Origin: Diphasiastrum complanatum
Taxonomy: Eukaryota; Streptophyta; Lycopodiopsida; Lycopodiales; Lycopodiaceae
Assembly: GCA_029204225.1 (NCBI GenBank)
Contig: CM055104.1
Location: forward strand, 25,373,285-25,437,284
Length of the DNA: 64,000 nt
Direction of reading: 5' to 3'
A program made the position numbers and the translations under genes. Numbering within the stretch: the first letter of the stretch is position 1; every line of letters starts with the position of its first letter. The notes below the pieces were generated by a model, which worked only from the letters and a program-made list of their open reading frames with translations, had not been told where the DNA came from and did no database searches. Of this stretch, positions 20,980 through 31,200 are shown in pieces.

Positions 20980-21735
20980 TTATACATAGTAGGCTTTCAA
21001 CTTATTCAGGTTCACATGGTGCCTGAACGTTTTCCCACTTAACTCTGTGAGCATAACGGTGTTATTGCTATACAATTTTTGGATAACGTATGGTCCTCCC
21101 CATTTCATTCCAAACTTCTGTAGCATCAACTCATTTCTCACACCATAATACAACACTAGTTGTCCCTTACTGAACTTGTACTCTGGCATTTTTTATCATG
21201 TATGATTTTCATCCATTTTTTGTATGTTTCTTGGTGGGTCAAGGACGTTAATCATTGTTCGTCCAATTCTTGTAGAGTATCAATGCGTTGTTGTAGCAAC
21301 TCTCTCTCCCCTTGATCGTGTGCCATAGCAAATCTGATGGCGGGGAGTTCAATCTCTATTGGTAGAACACATTCTTGTCCATACACTAGGAGAAAGGGGG
21401 TATGGTTAGTGCTAACTTTACAGGAGAAAGGGGGTATGGTTAGTGCTAACTTTATAGGTGATGTTGTAAGCCCATAAGGCAGCATATAACTTACGGTCCC
21501 AATCCCTTTTACTATCAGCTATAGTTTCTTTCAGAATAGATAGTAGAAGTTTGTTTGTACTCTCGGTTTGGCCATTGGCTTGTGGATGATATGGAGGGGG
21601 GTACTTTTCCTATGCCTAATCAACAATTGTTTTGTCAAAGCCTTAATAGTTTTGTTAAGAAAATGTGTACGTCTATCAGACACTAACTCTTTGGGTGCTC
21701 CGAATCTTTAAGTTGTGGTGATTTTGGACTTATGT
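20980..21735 (-). pseudogene. Gypsy-1 integrase core (second half) and C-terminal domain
   Basis: Minus strand: FGAPKELVSDRRTHFL, then STPPYHPQANGQTES, TPFLLVYGQECVLPIE, and a C-terminal GPYVIQKL...LSGKTFRHHVNLNKLK domain ending KAYYV. The second Asp (SDRRTHF) and the Glu of QTES can be recognised. Stops and frameshifts are present (for example before RFGAPKE), and a short direct duplication of about 43 bases at 21386-21460 disrupts the frame. The first part of the core is separated by the Copia-F3 insertion. Confidence 0.85.
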
Positions 21736-21889
21736 TTCTAGCATAAGTAATCTTGATAATCATAGGAAGTGCATATTGTATGGTCATAGTAGTTGTGACC
21801 ATTATGAGACATGGAGGTCTTGAATTTCCATCAAAAAGGAGCATCATGAACAGGATCTTAAGGAGTCATCTCAAGGTTCAATTGTTCCA

Positions 21890-22567
21890 ATGATTGAGGA
21901 GGAGAGTCTCTCTCAAGGTTCAAGTGTGCCAAGGATTGAGGAGGAGAGACCTTCTCAAGTTGTGATTCCAAGAAGAATCTCAAGAAACATGATTGAGCCC
22001 ATGTGGCTCACATTTCAAAGGAAAGAGGAGCATATCTCATGTGGTATACATCTCATACTTACTTCTCTTATGTCATTTGATGAATCAATTTGCTTTAGTG
22101 AGATCATTGTATCCCAAAATTGGAGTAAAGCCATACTAGTTGAGTATGAAGTCTCTCTTGAGAACATAGATGATGTTCTTAAAAGTTTGAAATTGATTTT
22201 AAATCAATTAGAAAGCAAATGGTTATTTCATCAAATGTATGCTCTTGAGTCATGCAAGAGCAAAAGTGATTTGTTCACTCATAGTTTGAAAATTTGTCTT
22301 TTTTCAAGTAGTGAGGCAAATTGTAAACTCTTTATGAGAGTAAGTGAATCATCTTCTAAAGACACTTATCTCCATAATGAAGTATTTAGCCTCATTGGAT
22401 CTGAGATTAGCATGGTAAACAAGCATGAAGATATGATGCAAACACTTTGTTATTATAGCACGCATAGTCTTGCCAATCTGGATGAGTCAAATTCTCTATA
22501 TCATGGTAGCATGATGCTGGATCTTTGTGATCCTAATAAGTCAAGAAGAAATCTTTATTTCTCATAG
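21890..22567 (+). CDS. Copia-F3 ORF: linker plus strongly diverged RT-like region
   Basis: 225 codons, open. The first part corresponds to the copia INT-RT linker (PRRISRNMIEPMWLTFQRK). What follows aligns in spacing with the beginning of copia RT (NWSKAILVEYEVSLEN, then ESKWLFHQ, then SSEANCKLFMRVSESS). These sit at the places of the Copia-A W-A-E-L, KW-F and FAPVAKM segments, but with few conserved residues. No palm box is present. The same sequence, also open, is found in copy 2 (62943-64000), so the frame has been kept over considerable divergence. It may be a domesticated-by-the-element remnant of RT, or slowly decaying. The true start is upstream of the ATG and lost. Confidence 0.55.
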   Translation: MIEEESLSQGSSVPRIEEERPSQVVIPRRISRNMIEPMWLTFQRKEEHISCGIHLILTSLMSFDESICFSEIIVSQNWSKAILVEYEVSLENIDDVLKSLKLILNQLESKWLFHQMYALESCKSKSDLFTHSLKICLFSSSEANCKLFMRVSESSSKDTYLHNEVFSLIGSEISMVNKHEDMMQTLCYYSTHSLANLDESNSLYHGSMMLDLCDPNKSRRNLYFS

Positions 22568-22857
22568 AGGAGCATGCATGTGAAGAAGGAACAAGCCTCA
22601 AGGTCAAGCATCTACATGAGTTTTGGAAGAAATCAATTTTGGAGGTGCAAGGATGGTGCAAAGCTCTCAAGTTCATCAAAGATGTCAACATCAAAGAAGC
22701 ACTATCATGGATATGGTGATCTCGGATCAACATCAAGCTCATTGGCTGATCTTCACACCTTTTGAACCAACAAAGACCAAGTCAGCCCATGGAGTCAAGT
22801 TCAAGATCATCATGTTTTTTTATCAAGCTAGATTTACCAAGCTAGATTCTTGAGGAG
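22568..22857 (+). other. Copia-F3 tail and polypurine-like tract
   Basis: Continuation of the F3 3' region, sharing the string ATCATGGATATGGTGA with copy 2 and ending GAGGAG immediately before the LTR. Confidence 0.6.
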
Positions 22858-23670
22858 TGTGAAAAATGCAAAAATTATGCTCGATCAAGGCCAAATCTAT
22901 GTATATAGTATGATTACACATGTGTGGAGCCTGTTCCCACATGTGAAACAAATGTACTTTTCATGTAGTACAATCATATAGCTTGTACATATAGTTTAAA
23001 TCAAGTTCTATTGGCTACAAAGGCCAAAATCATGTTTTTTAGTCATATGCCACGAGGCATCAATCTAGAGATTGCATGAAGCCACATCATGAGATTAGGT
23101 GTCAAATCCCATGTGTAGAGGTGAGAATAGGCTGAGGAAGTCAAATCTAGAAGAGTTTTCCTAGTTCTATACATAGAAGAAAAATGGACCAAAAGTGCTC
23201 AAAATAGAAGGTTTTGTCCAAGTGTCAATTTTGCATGATGAATCATCACATGACAAAGCACCCTCACACATGTGAGATTAGAGGGATTATTAGTACCACG
23301 AGCTCCCACTTTTTGTATATATAGAGCCACATTTGGCCATAATCATGAAGCAACACCAATCTTGGTTTTGGAGGCAATTCTTGTCACTTTCATCATTTGT
23401 CTTGATTTTTCTTGATAGTTTTAAGTTCCTATCATATTGTACTTTGATTTTTGGCTGGAATCTGTACTCTGACAGGTCTTCACACATGTGAAACCATCAA
23501 GTAAAATTCCCATTCATTTATGATTGTTCTTATTAGATTTTCTCATCTAAATTTGATCTAGATTGATCTAAATCTTGTGTAGATTGGTAGATCAATTGTA
23601 TCTAACATCCAATCACTCTTGTGGATCATTTTAGGATCCATTCTTGGTCTAATTTTGCAAAATTTTCACA
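22858..23670 (+). repeat. Copia-F3 copy 1 3' LTR (813 bp)
   Basis: TGTGAAAAAT...AATTTTCACA. It carries paired boxes ACACATGTGTGG and CCCACATGTGAAAC at 22916-22950, matching the reverse complement of 62715-62755 in copy 2, plus CACACATGTGAAACC near 23470. Confidence 0.85.
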
Positions 23671-24292
23671 TCCTTCTTGATGATGCAAGGTGGATGAGTC
23701 CCATGAAATCTCTTCCCCATTTTTCAAATGGTAGCATGACTTGTATTGGCACTAAAGAATGTGTTCGATTGGCATGTGGATCGATCCTTTGGCAAATATC
23801 ACAGTTATGCACATATAAATGAGCATCACAAAAAATAGTAGGCCACCAGTATCCCGCCCTAAGTACCTTCTATGCTGTCAATTGTCCTGCAAAATGGCCT
23901 CCACATGCTGAATCATGACATTCTTCTAAAACAAAGTCGACCTCTCCTGGTGTAATGCATCGTCTATACAATCCTTCTATACCTCGTCTGTATAAGACAC
24001 CTCCTATTAATGAGAATCTCATGGCTTGTAAGCATAGTTTTCTCTTTTCTTGATGAGACATGGATTCTGGTACTGTAAGTGTCGAAAGATAGGTGGCTAT
24101 ATTGGCATACCATTCAGGTATCGTAGTTGTGTCTATTCTCATCAAGTCTTTCACTTGGTCAATCTCCCAATGACTATCTTCAGTTTCTATGTTGCCTAGC
24201 TCGCAAATGCAATTGTTCAACCCTTGTACCTGTGGTGGTTTACTTTCGAGTTTGTAGTCAAATTTCTGTAAAGCAAGAATCCACTTTATCAA
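23671..24292 (-). pseudogene. Gypsy-1 integrase zinc domain and start of core
   Basis: Minus strand: GGVLYRRGIEGLYRRCI, then HDSACGGHFAGQLTA, YWWPTIF, HNCDICQRIDP (H2C2 finger) and the core start WGRDFMGLIH. One stop follows QLTA. Upstream, at 24292, the frame continues from RNase H (FDYKLESKPP). The core is cut at 23671 by the Copia-F3 LTR. Confidence 0.85.
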
Positions 24293-25638
24293 TCAATCTG
24301 GTGGTTCCAACTTGTTTATCATCATGGCCACAGCCTTGCTTTTGGTGTAGAATGTTACCTCCCTATGCAATAAATGATGTCTAAATCTCGTAGCGGCATA
24401 GGCTATTCCTAAGCATATTCTTTAAGCTTTTGAATAGTTTAATTTGGCAGCTGTCAATTTTCTCCCTATGAATATTATGGGGTGATAAACTTTATCCCAC
24501 ACTTGGGATCAACAATAGTTGATGCAAGTAATTGTGGTGCTAGTGAACATGTCAAATGGTCTGTCGTACATGGGTGGTTTCAAGATTGGTGCCTCAACTA
24601 GTGTTTTTTTTAAATCGTTAAATTCTTGTTCACATTCACTAGTCCATTCCCACTTTGTATCTTCTCAAAGTAATCTAGTCATGGGGTAGATATGTGATGC
24701 ATATGCCATCACATATCGTTTGTAGTGACCAGAGGAGCCTGGGAATGACTGCAATTGTTCCACTTTGATGGGCATCATTATTTCTAACAGCATTGCAATT
24801 TTTTCAGGAACAGTAGCCATCCCATATCGACTGATTATGTGCCCTAGTAAGACTCCGTAAGGGATTCCAAATAAGCATTTGTTGGCATTGAAGGCCACAC
24901 ACGTTGTTGCACATTTCTCGAAGCAATTTTTCAGTACAACTAGATGTTCTGAAAGAGATGACGTCCCACAAAGATCATCAACAAATATTTTCAATTTGGA
25001 ACCTAAAATGTCTCAAAGTGTTGATTCATGAAGCGTTGATACGTAGCAGGGGCGTTGGTTAATCAAAATGGCATGACATAATAGGCAAAGGTTCCAAAAG
25101 TGGTTGTAAAGGTAGTTTTCAATTTATCTCTCTCATCAATGGTTATTTGATTATACCCTATGAAACAATCCATAAACGAGTAAATCTCTTTCCCTACCAA
25201 CTCTTCTAGTACCTGATTGATAAATGGTAGGGGGTAATAATCCTTCCTAGTATGTTGGTTCAGCTTCTTGTAGTCTATGCATATGCGAATTTGAGTGGAA
25301 TTCTTCTTAGGATGTGGTACTATTGGTGAGCACCATTCAGTATTCTCTTCTGGGTAGATTAATCTTGCCTTTCTTAGCCTCTCCAACTTTGTGAATACTC
25401 CTGGTTTTAAGTGTAATGGTAATCTCCACTGTCTCTGTCGTACAAGTTTACTTCCCTCAATGAGTGGTATACTATGAGTGACTAGAGAGGGGGGTATTCC
25501 TTTCAAATCATCATAGTCCGAAACAAATATGTTATGATACTTCTCACATATCTCTTTATATGCTTGTTTCTCTAGGCTGGTCAGGTGTGCCCCTACTTTT
25601 ATGTTCTTTGGATTGTCATGTGTCCCTATGTTTATCAA
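24293..25638 (-). pseudogene. Gypsy-1 reverse transcriptase and RNase H
   Basis: Minus strand from 25638: DLKGIPPSLVTHSIPL, then EENTEWCSPIVPHPKK, RICIDYKKLNQHT, the palm box KIFVDDLCG (near 24975), GHIISRYG, and a weakly preserved RNase H with SKAVAM and KWILALQKFDYKL up to 24292. Frameshifts separate 25063, 24994 and 24665 blocks. The VDD catalytic pair is still readable. Substrate would be the element RNA inside particles; this copy cannot make a full protein. Confidence 0.88.
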
Positions 25639-25925
25639 ACATACATATGCATTTCACACTTTAGGATGTTTTTCTTTTGGTGCATTCCATTCCAGTTCTA
25701 ATATTTCGTCAGCATCACTATCAGTTGGATCTTCTTTGCTATCAATGACTCCCTCCCACTCGGTGGAAGGCAATGGGGCTCGTTCAGATTGGGGCACCTC
25801 TAGGTAACCATCCATCTACCACCACTCATTCCTTACCTCTCCCAAAAAGAAGTACCCCTACTAGGATATCCACCATACAATCACTTAATCTTAGTCATGG
25901 TCGTCCTAACAACATGGAGTACCCC

Positions 25926-26246
25926 TTATTTCCAGCATACATTCACTACAATGGCTTTCTCGGCTACAGTTATGGGAATGTTACGTAACTCTCCTTCTAG
26001 TTTGATGACAAAATTATTGGCTAACTTCAAGGCAGTAAGGGTGGCTGGTTCTACATTGAATCCTAGGCTGTCAGCTAACTCCAAGCTTAGAATGTTAACA
26101 GCAGATCCCACATCCATTATGGCCCTTGATACTACTAGTCCATCTATCATAACGTCTACTTTTGGGTAGTGTTTATCTACTGCTCCAATCTCCATCATTT
26201 CTTCAAAAGGTTGTTCGGGATTTCTGGATGTTGGAATCCTCATCAT
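25926..26246 (-). pseudogene. Gypsy-1 protease
   Basis: Minus strand: KVDVMIDGLVVSRAIMDVGS, then AVNILSLELADSLG, the flap-like region and INV-type end. The active-site triad reads D-V-G rather than D-S/T-G. It is preceded by a Lys/Arg-rich tail (to 26419) that joins gag across the Copia-A-na insertion. Confidence 0.8.
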
Positions 26247-26419
26247 CTATTTCACTTTCTTTCTCATAGTAGGAGCTAACCGCACTAGTTGCCATAATCC
26301 TATTTACACTTTTATATCTTCTAACCCTTTCTGCAATTTGTCAATCCAAAGTTTCTTATGTTTTATTCTCCTCGTAGTCTTGGGCCTTGGTTTCAATTTG
26401 GGGTTTTTTGGTGCAAGTA

Positions 26420-26424
26420 ATGGT
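26420..26424. repeat. Target-site duplication ATGGT (left) of Copia-A-na
   Basis: ATGGT directly before LTR1, repeated at 36889-36893 directly after LTR3; the gypsy frame continues across. Confidence 0.93.
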
Positions 26425-26501
26425 TGTGAAAATTGTCAACATTTCCTTGTCTAGTTTTAGGCCAAAATTGCTAAAAATGGCACATAGTTTAGGATCTGAC
26501 T

Positions 26502-26517
26502 TTTCACACGTGTGAAA
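26502..26517. promoter_or_regulatory. Perfect palindrome TTTCACACGTGTGAAA in LTR1 U3
   Basis: A 16-bp perfect palindrome with CACGTG core at the same relative place as in Copia-A, although the surrounding U3 has diverged. Copies are in LTR2 and LTR3. Confidence 0.65.
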
Positions 26518-26694
26518 CAGGTCTAGATATTTTTAGTAAGTGTATTTTTTCAGTATGAAGAAGTGTCAAACTTCAAGACCTTCGAAATGAGTCCATTTTC
26601 ATGTATTTTGGACATATATGCCAATTTTACCTATATAGGGCATATTTTAGGTAAGGAGGGTCTAGAGAGAGGAGAGAGAGTCATCTCTCTCAGC

Positions 26695-26702
26695 TATATA
26701 TA
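26695..26702 (+). promoter_or_regulatory. TATA box of Copia-A-na LTR1
   Basis: TATATATA inside GCTATATATAGC, 40-50 bp after a GA-rich tract. It aligns with the ATAAATA of Copia-A. The transcription start is expected about 30 bp downstream, near the conserved GTGGAGAA. The same box occurs in LTR2 and LTR3. Confidence 0.6.
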
Positions 26703-27071
26703 GCAGGTAGGCCGTGGAGAAACAGGTTGGAGCAGATCCATTGTATTCATTTGCTTAATGAGAGATTTTTCTATTGGGTTCTCCTTCCATTGTTGGCATT
26801 GTGTAGTGATTGAGTTCAAGCTTTGTGTGTATGATCTTAGGTGCTTTCCAAAAGTGGTAGGCTGATGTATTATGGACTGTATAATGCTATTTTGGGCCGC
26901 ACTTGATGTTTATGGAAGTTTCCATTGGTGATAAATGTTTTTTGATCAAGTTCTTTGCATTCTAGGTAGCATAGAATGTGTTGCCAATTCCTAGCTTATG
27001 TAGTTTGGAGTGCAAGCATTCAAGCCAATGATCTTGGAGTTTAGATCCACTTAGGATCTGTATTTTTCACA

Positions 27072-27083
27072 TGGTATCAGAGC
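27072..27083 (+). other. Primer binding site, unit 1
   Basis: TGGTATCAGAGC directly after LTR1 with no spacer base. Confidence 0.9.
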
Positions 27084-28244
27084 TGGTTGGCTTCTATTTA
27101 TAGTAAGTATTCCATTTTTGGTGATATTTGGATGTTTGATCAAGTTCTAGCATGATTTTGCATTGCTTTGTTGATCAAATCTTACTAACCTTTGTTTTGT
27201 GAGTTGAACTTGTGGATCAAAAGCATATTTCAGGTCTATTGAAGATCAGAGGCTGAAAAGAAACTATTTTGGATCAGATCATAACACCTAATCATTTGTG
27301 ATTGTGAGGCTTGTGCATATTCAATACTAACAATGTTCTTTTCAATCCTATTGTTGACAATCTCCATTCTTGGATGAACACTCTCCTTAAGTGGATGAAA
27401 CTTCTCCTTAAGTGGATGACAAATGCTCTTTTGAGTGAGTTGTAATTCTCCTAAAGGCTGAGCAAAGCTCCCATTTGGATGAAAGATCCCCTTTTTTGGG
27501 TGAACATATTGTAAGCTCCATTGTGAAGAGCATATTGTAAAGATTGTCATCAATTTTGGCATAATTTTTGGTGTACTTTGTTGAGCATGTAAGTAACTCT
27601 CCTTATGTAATTTGATTGGAGCATTTGCTGGAAGGTGTTAACCATTATGCAAGTGTGTTTTCAGGTTCTTAACAGGTTGAGGAACATTCTCATGTGAAGT
27701 GATCTTAGATCTACATCTAAACACCAAGATTTGACAAGATAGTGAAGCTAGTCTTGTGATTCACTAAGTGTGCTCATTCATTCACCTCTAAATCTTGTAT
27801 TTATCACTTGCTGGAGTTTATAAACTTTTAGAAGTGTGGTTTACATGTGGTTTTACAGGTTGAATCAATATCTTAGTGTGGTGATCATATGTTGATCAAG
27901 TTTGTTCATTACTAGGTAATTTTGGCATCCTAGTTTTGGGTATTTTCTAAGAATGCAAGTAACTCTTCACACCATAACTTGATTTGGTCACTTGCTGGAA
28001 AGTTTGAGAGCTTAAGCAAGAGTGTGTTCAGGTTGGTTTGAGTTTGTAATCCATTCTTAGTGTGTGCAAAGTGTTGCATGTGTTTCAATCTTCCTTTCTA
28101 TGCTTGAAAGCCAAATAGTTTCAAGATAGAGGTCATTTAGGGTTCTAAATCTTTTAAGATCTTCTCCTTCTTCATTTATTGAGAGAAAGGAGAGTGCTAG
28201 GTGCATTAGAACAGAGCCTAAGGACACAAGAAGATTTTAGCATC
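27084..28244 (+). repeat. Copia-A-na leader, unit 1, with three ~184-bp repeats
   Basis: Non-coding. TTGCTGG recurs at 27625, 27808 and 27992, with similar flanks. To about 28106 it is almost identical to the Copia-A leader; beyond that the two diverge. An upstream in-frame ATG at 28179 adds 22 residues with no match in Copia-A. Confidence 0.75.
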
Positions 28245-31200
28245 ATGACATCCAATGGTGGAATCATGTTGGAAGCTAAAGAGAGGTTAAACTCTACAAA
28301 CTATTCAACTTGGAAAGTGAGGATGGAGTCTTTACTAGAGTTGAATGAGCTAATGGATATAGTTGTGGGAATTGAAGAAAGACCTCTAATTCTTCAAGAG
28401 CAACTAAATTTTGATAGAAGGGCTAAAAGAGCCTTACATATCATAAAGATGAATGTTACCAATGAACTTCTTAAAGAAGTTGGTAAATGTACTTCTTCAA
28501 GTGAAGCATGGAATGCTTTGAAGAAGATCTATGAGTCCAAATCCACATCTAGGGTTCTCACCCTAAGAAGGCAAATCTTCCAAAGTTGTCAAAGAGAGGG
28601 AGAGAGTGCACATTCATTTGTCTTGAAGGTTAAATCCTTGAATGATGATCTAGCATGCATAGATGAAAGCATAAAGGATGGGGAACTAGTTCAAGTCATG
28701 TTGAATGGTTTGCTTGATGAACATTCTAACCTTGTACAATGCTTTGCTATACAAAAGTCCTTGCCAAGTGTCAATGACTTGCAAGAGATCTTGGTGGCTG
28801 AAGAGCATAGGTTGCAAGCCAAAGGTGGTGGTGCATCAACACAAGGTGGAGATGAAGAAGCTCTTTTCACAAAGGGCAAGTTCAAAGGCAAGTGGTCCAA
28901 GCAAGGTAGTTTGGAGCATGGAAAGCATTCTTCTTCTTTGCAAAGTAGGAAGCAAGATAAGTCCAAGTTCAAATGTTTTTATTGTGGAGTGAAAGGACAT
29001 TTTGCAAATGAATGCCATAAGAAACAAAATGCTAGATCTAGGTTGAGATCTAATGTACTTCTTGGAGATGATAATTGTTGTGCTAACTTGGCAAGCTTTG
29101 GTGAATCTATGGTCAATTTTTTGGATCCATTGGATCTTGAAGATGCACTAGTGTTACCTACTAGTCATATGGAGTCATGTGGAGCTAAATTAGCATCATG
29201 TTTGTACTCTTCTACTCATGGACTTCCAAGGCTTGGTGGTTCTTCAATGGTGCTAGATGGCAAGTGCAAAAATGGAAAAGGTAAGGAAGGAGCTAACTTC
29301 ATCAATGGAGTTGATGAAGATTCTTCTTTGGAAGTGATTGTTGCTAATGACTTGTTTGTTCATATGGAAAAAGATGGAGATGCTAAGTGTCATTCTTTGC
29401 AAGAAGATGGTTGTTCTTCTAATTCTTTTCATATTGATGTATGTAATCATGTGGGAAAAGATGATGGTGCTTTGAGCATGCTTGAAGGAAATGGTTCTTT
29501 TACATCTTTTTGTGATAAAGTCATTTGTGCAACAAGTGGTGTCACATTTCTTCATAAAAAGAGTAGATCAAAGGTTTCTATCATGAGACTTGGTGAGGGA
29601 GATCACAAGTCAAAAGGAAGAGAAGTATGTGAAGTGTTCAAAGTAGGATGTACTTTGAATGATGTTTTTATGAACGATAGTGAGGAAGAATCATTATCAT
29701 ATGACTCATTACCTAAATCATTGAGTAGAAGTTCATGTTTGAAAAGAGAGAGTACTTCAATCACTCTTATGTTGAAGGTACTAAGGATTCTTTTCTTGGC
29801 TTCTAATATTCAAGAGTCTTCTACTTCTTATGGTGCAACTATCAAGAGGGAGGTTTCTAACTTTTGTGGTGCTAGCATTAAGAGGGAGTCTTGTGAAGGA
29901 AAGGGCAATGGAAGAGTGGTTCTTGGGAAGATCCAAAGCATGGATCTAACATCTCTTCATCAACTCAAAGCATTCTATGATTGTGGTGGATTGTTCATTC
30001 ATGGTCAAGATGGAAAAAGGTTGGTTGAAGAAGACTACATGGAGCAACTCAAGTGGCAACTTCTTCAAGGCAAGGGAGATATCATTGGTGAGCTTATTGA
30101 GGTTTGTTATGAACTCAAGAGGGCTGTTTTGATTAGGTTTGATACTCATCTTCACCTACTCTACTTCATGTTAAATGGAAATGTTGGAATCTATCTTTTG
30201 GTTTATGATGGTGGCATTGTTTTCACTAACTATAGTGAAGGGTCAAATTTGAGCATTGATGAGATCTTGTGGGATCTTAATCATGTGTTTGAGAGGGAGT
30301 ATCTTCAGAGTTTCAGATCTGAAGATGTTCACATATGCAAGATCTTTGATGTCTTATTGGAAGATCAAGAGGTTGATCTTGGATTGCTTCATCAACACCA
30401 AGAGACAAGTGGCAATTCGAAGCTAGTGAAAAGTATCAAAGAAGAGACAAATGGTCAAGGCATTTTGGATCTGTTTTTACAGGTTCTTGAAGGTTCAAGT
30501 AAGGTCTTTGGAGCTGCAAGGAAGTGTCTTCTTACTCTACCTCACTTGCCTAATCTCATGTATGAACATTGTTATGTCAATGTGTTGAAATTGTCAAATT
30601 TCAATAAAACTAGTTCCATAGTTTTGCATCCTTTGGATCTTGGAGATGGAATAGTTATCATTGCTGGTTTGTATGATCAAGTACATGAATTCATTCAGAT
30701 CTTGAAAGGTATTGAAGTGGTCAATATGTTTTCTTTTGAACAAAGTTCAAGATCTAGTATTCTAGTGTTGGCAAATTGGCAACTTGTTGACATTGTAGGA
30801 TCAAGCGTTGTGTGCAAATCTTGTGGAGGTACTTCAAGTATTTCAAGTTCAGGTTTTGGTCATTCAAATGGAGTAGGGAACACATCTTTTTGGCATTCAT
30901 TCACTCAAAGGCTTTCATGGATTGAAGATCTACAAAGGCAAGGTGGTGATGGAAGTTCATTCATGGAGATACATGTTGCATTCACTATATGTATAGTGAA
31001 ATGTGGAGGAGGCATGCAAACACTTGTTGATCACTTTCATTTACAACTTGTTTGCTGCTATTTTACAGAGAAACCAGAGATGGATACATGGAGGAATTCA
31101 TTAATTGAGATTCTATGTTCTTTTACATGTACCATTTTTATGATTCTATGTAAAATTGATGTAAGAAATAGTGAAGCATCCTATATGGACACTATTATCT

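Larger units (their letters stand above)
21736..23670 (+). mobile_element. Copia-F3 copy 1: 5'-truncated non-autonomous copia
   Basis: The 3' part of a copia derivative in Gypsy-1 integrase: an open frame (21890-22567), a tail, a polypurine-like GAGGAG and an 813-bp LTR (22858-23670). The left end is truncated, and no target-site duplication could be assigned. A segment of the gypsy integrase (roughly 40-50 codons, with the first Asp region partly lost) is missing at the junction, so insertion or later loss deleted target DNA. The second copy at 61996-64000 shows which parts belong to the family. Confidence 0.75.
26425..27071 (+). repeat. Copia-A-na LTR1
   Basis: 647 bp, TGTGAAAATT...TTTTTCACA. 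U3 is only related to the Copia-A U3, but from about 26828 onward it is nearly identical to Copia-A. Confidence 0.95.

Noticed and set aside
21890-22567. Copia-F3 ORF as a captured host gene
   Set aside because: Position and weak but ordered similarity to the copia linker and RT start make an RT-derived origin more likely than capture.
27072-27083. tRNA gene signal
   Set aside because: The tRNA-complementary string is the retrotransposon primer binding site only; no tRNA fold surrounds it.
28179-28244. Upstream in-frame ATG of the Copia-A-na ORF
   Set aside because: Copia-A begins at the residue equivalent to 28245 (MASNGGIML versus MTSNGGIML); the extra 22 residues have no counterpart.
28690-30155. 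Minus-strand frames inside Copia-A-na (for example 28691-28972, 29253-29555)
   Set aside because: Shadows of the intact plus-strand ORF; repeated in unit 2 only because the DNA is the same.
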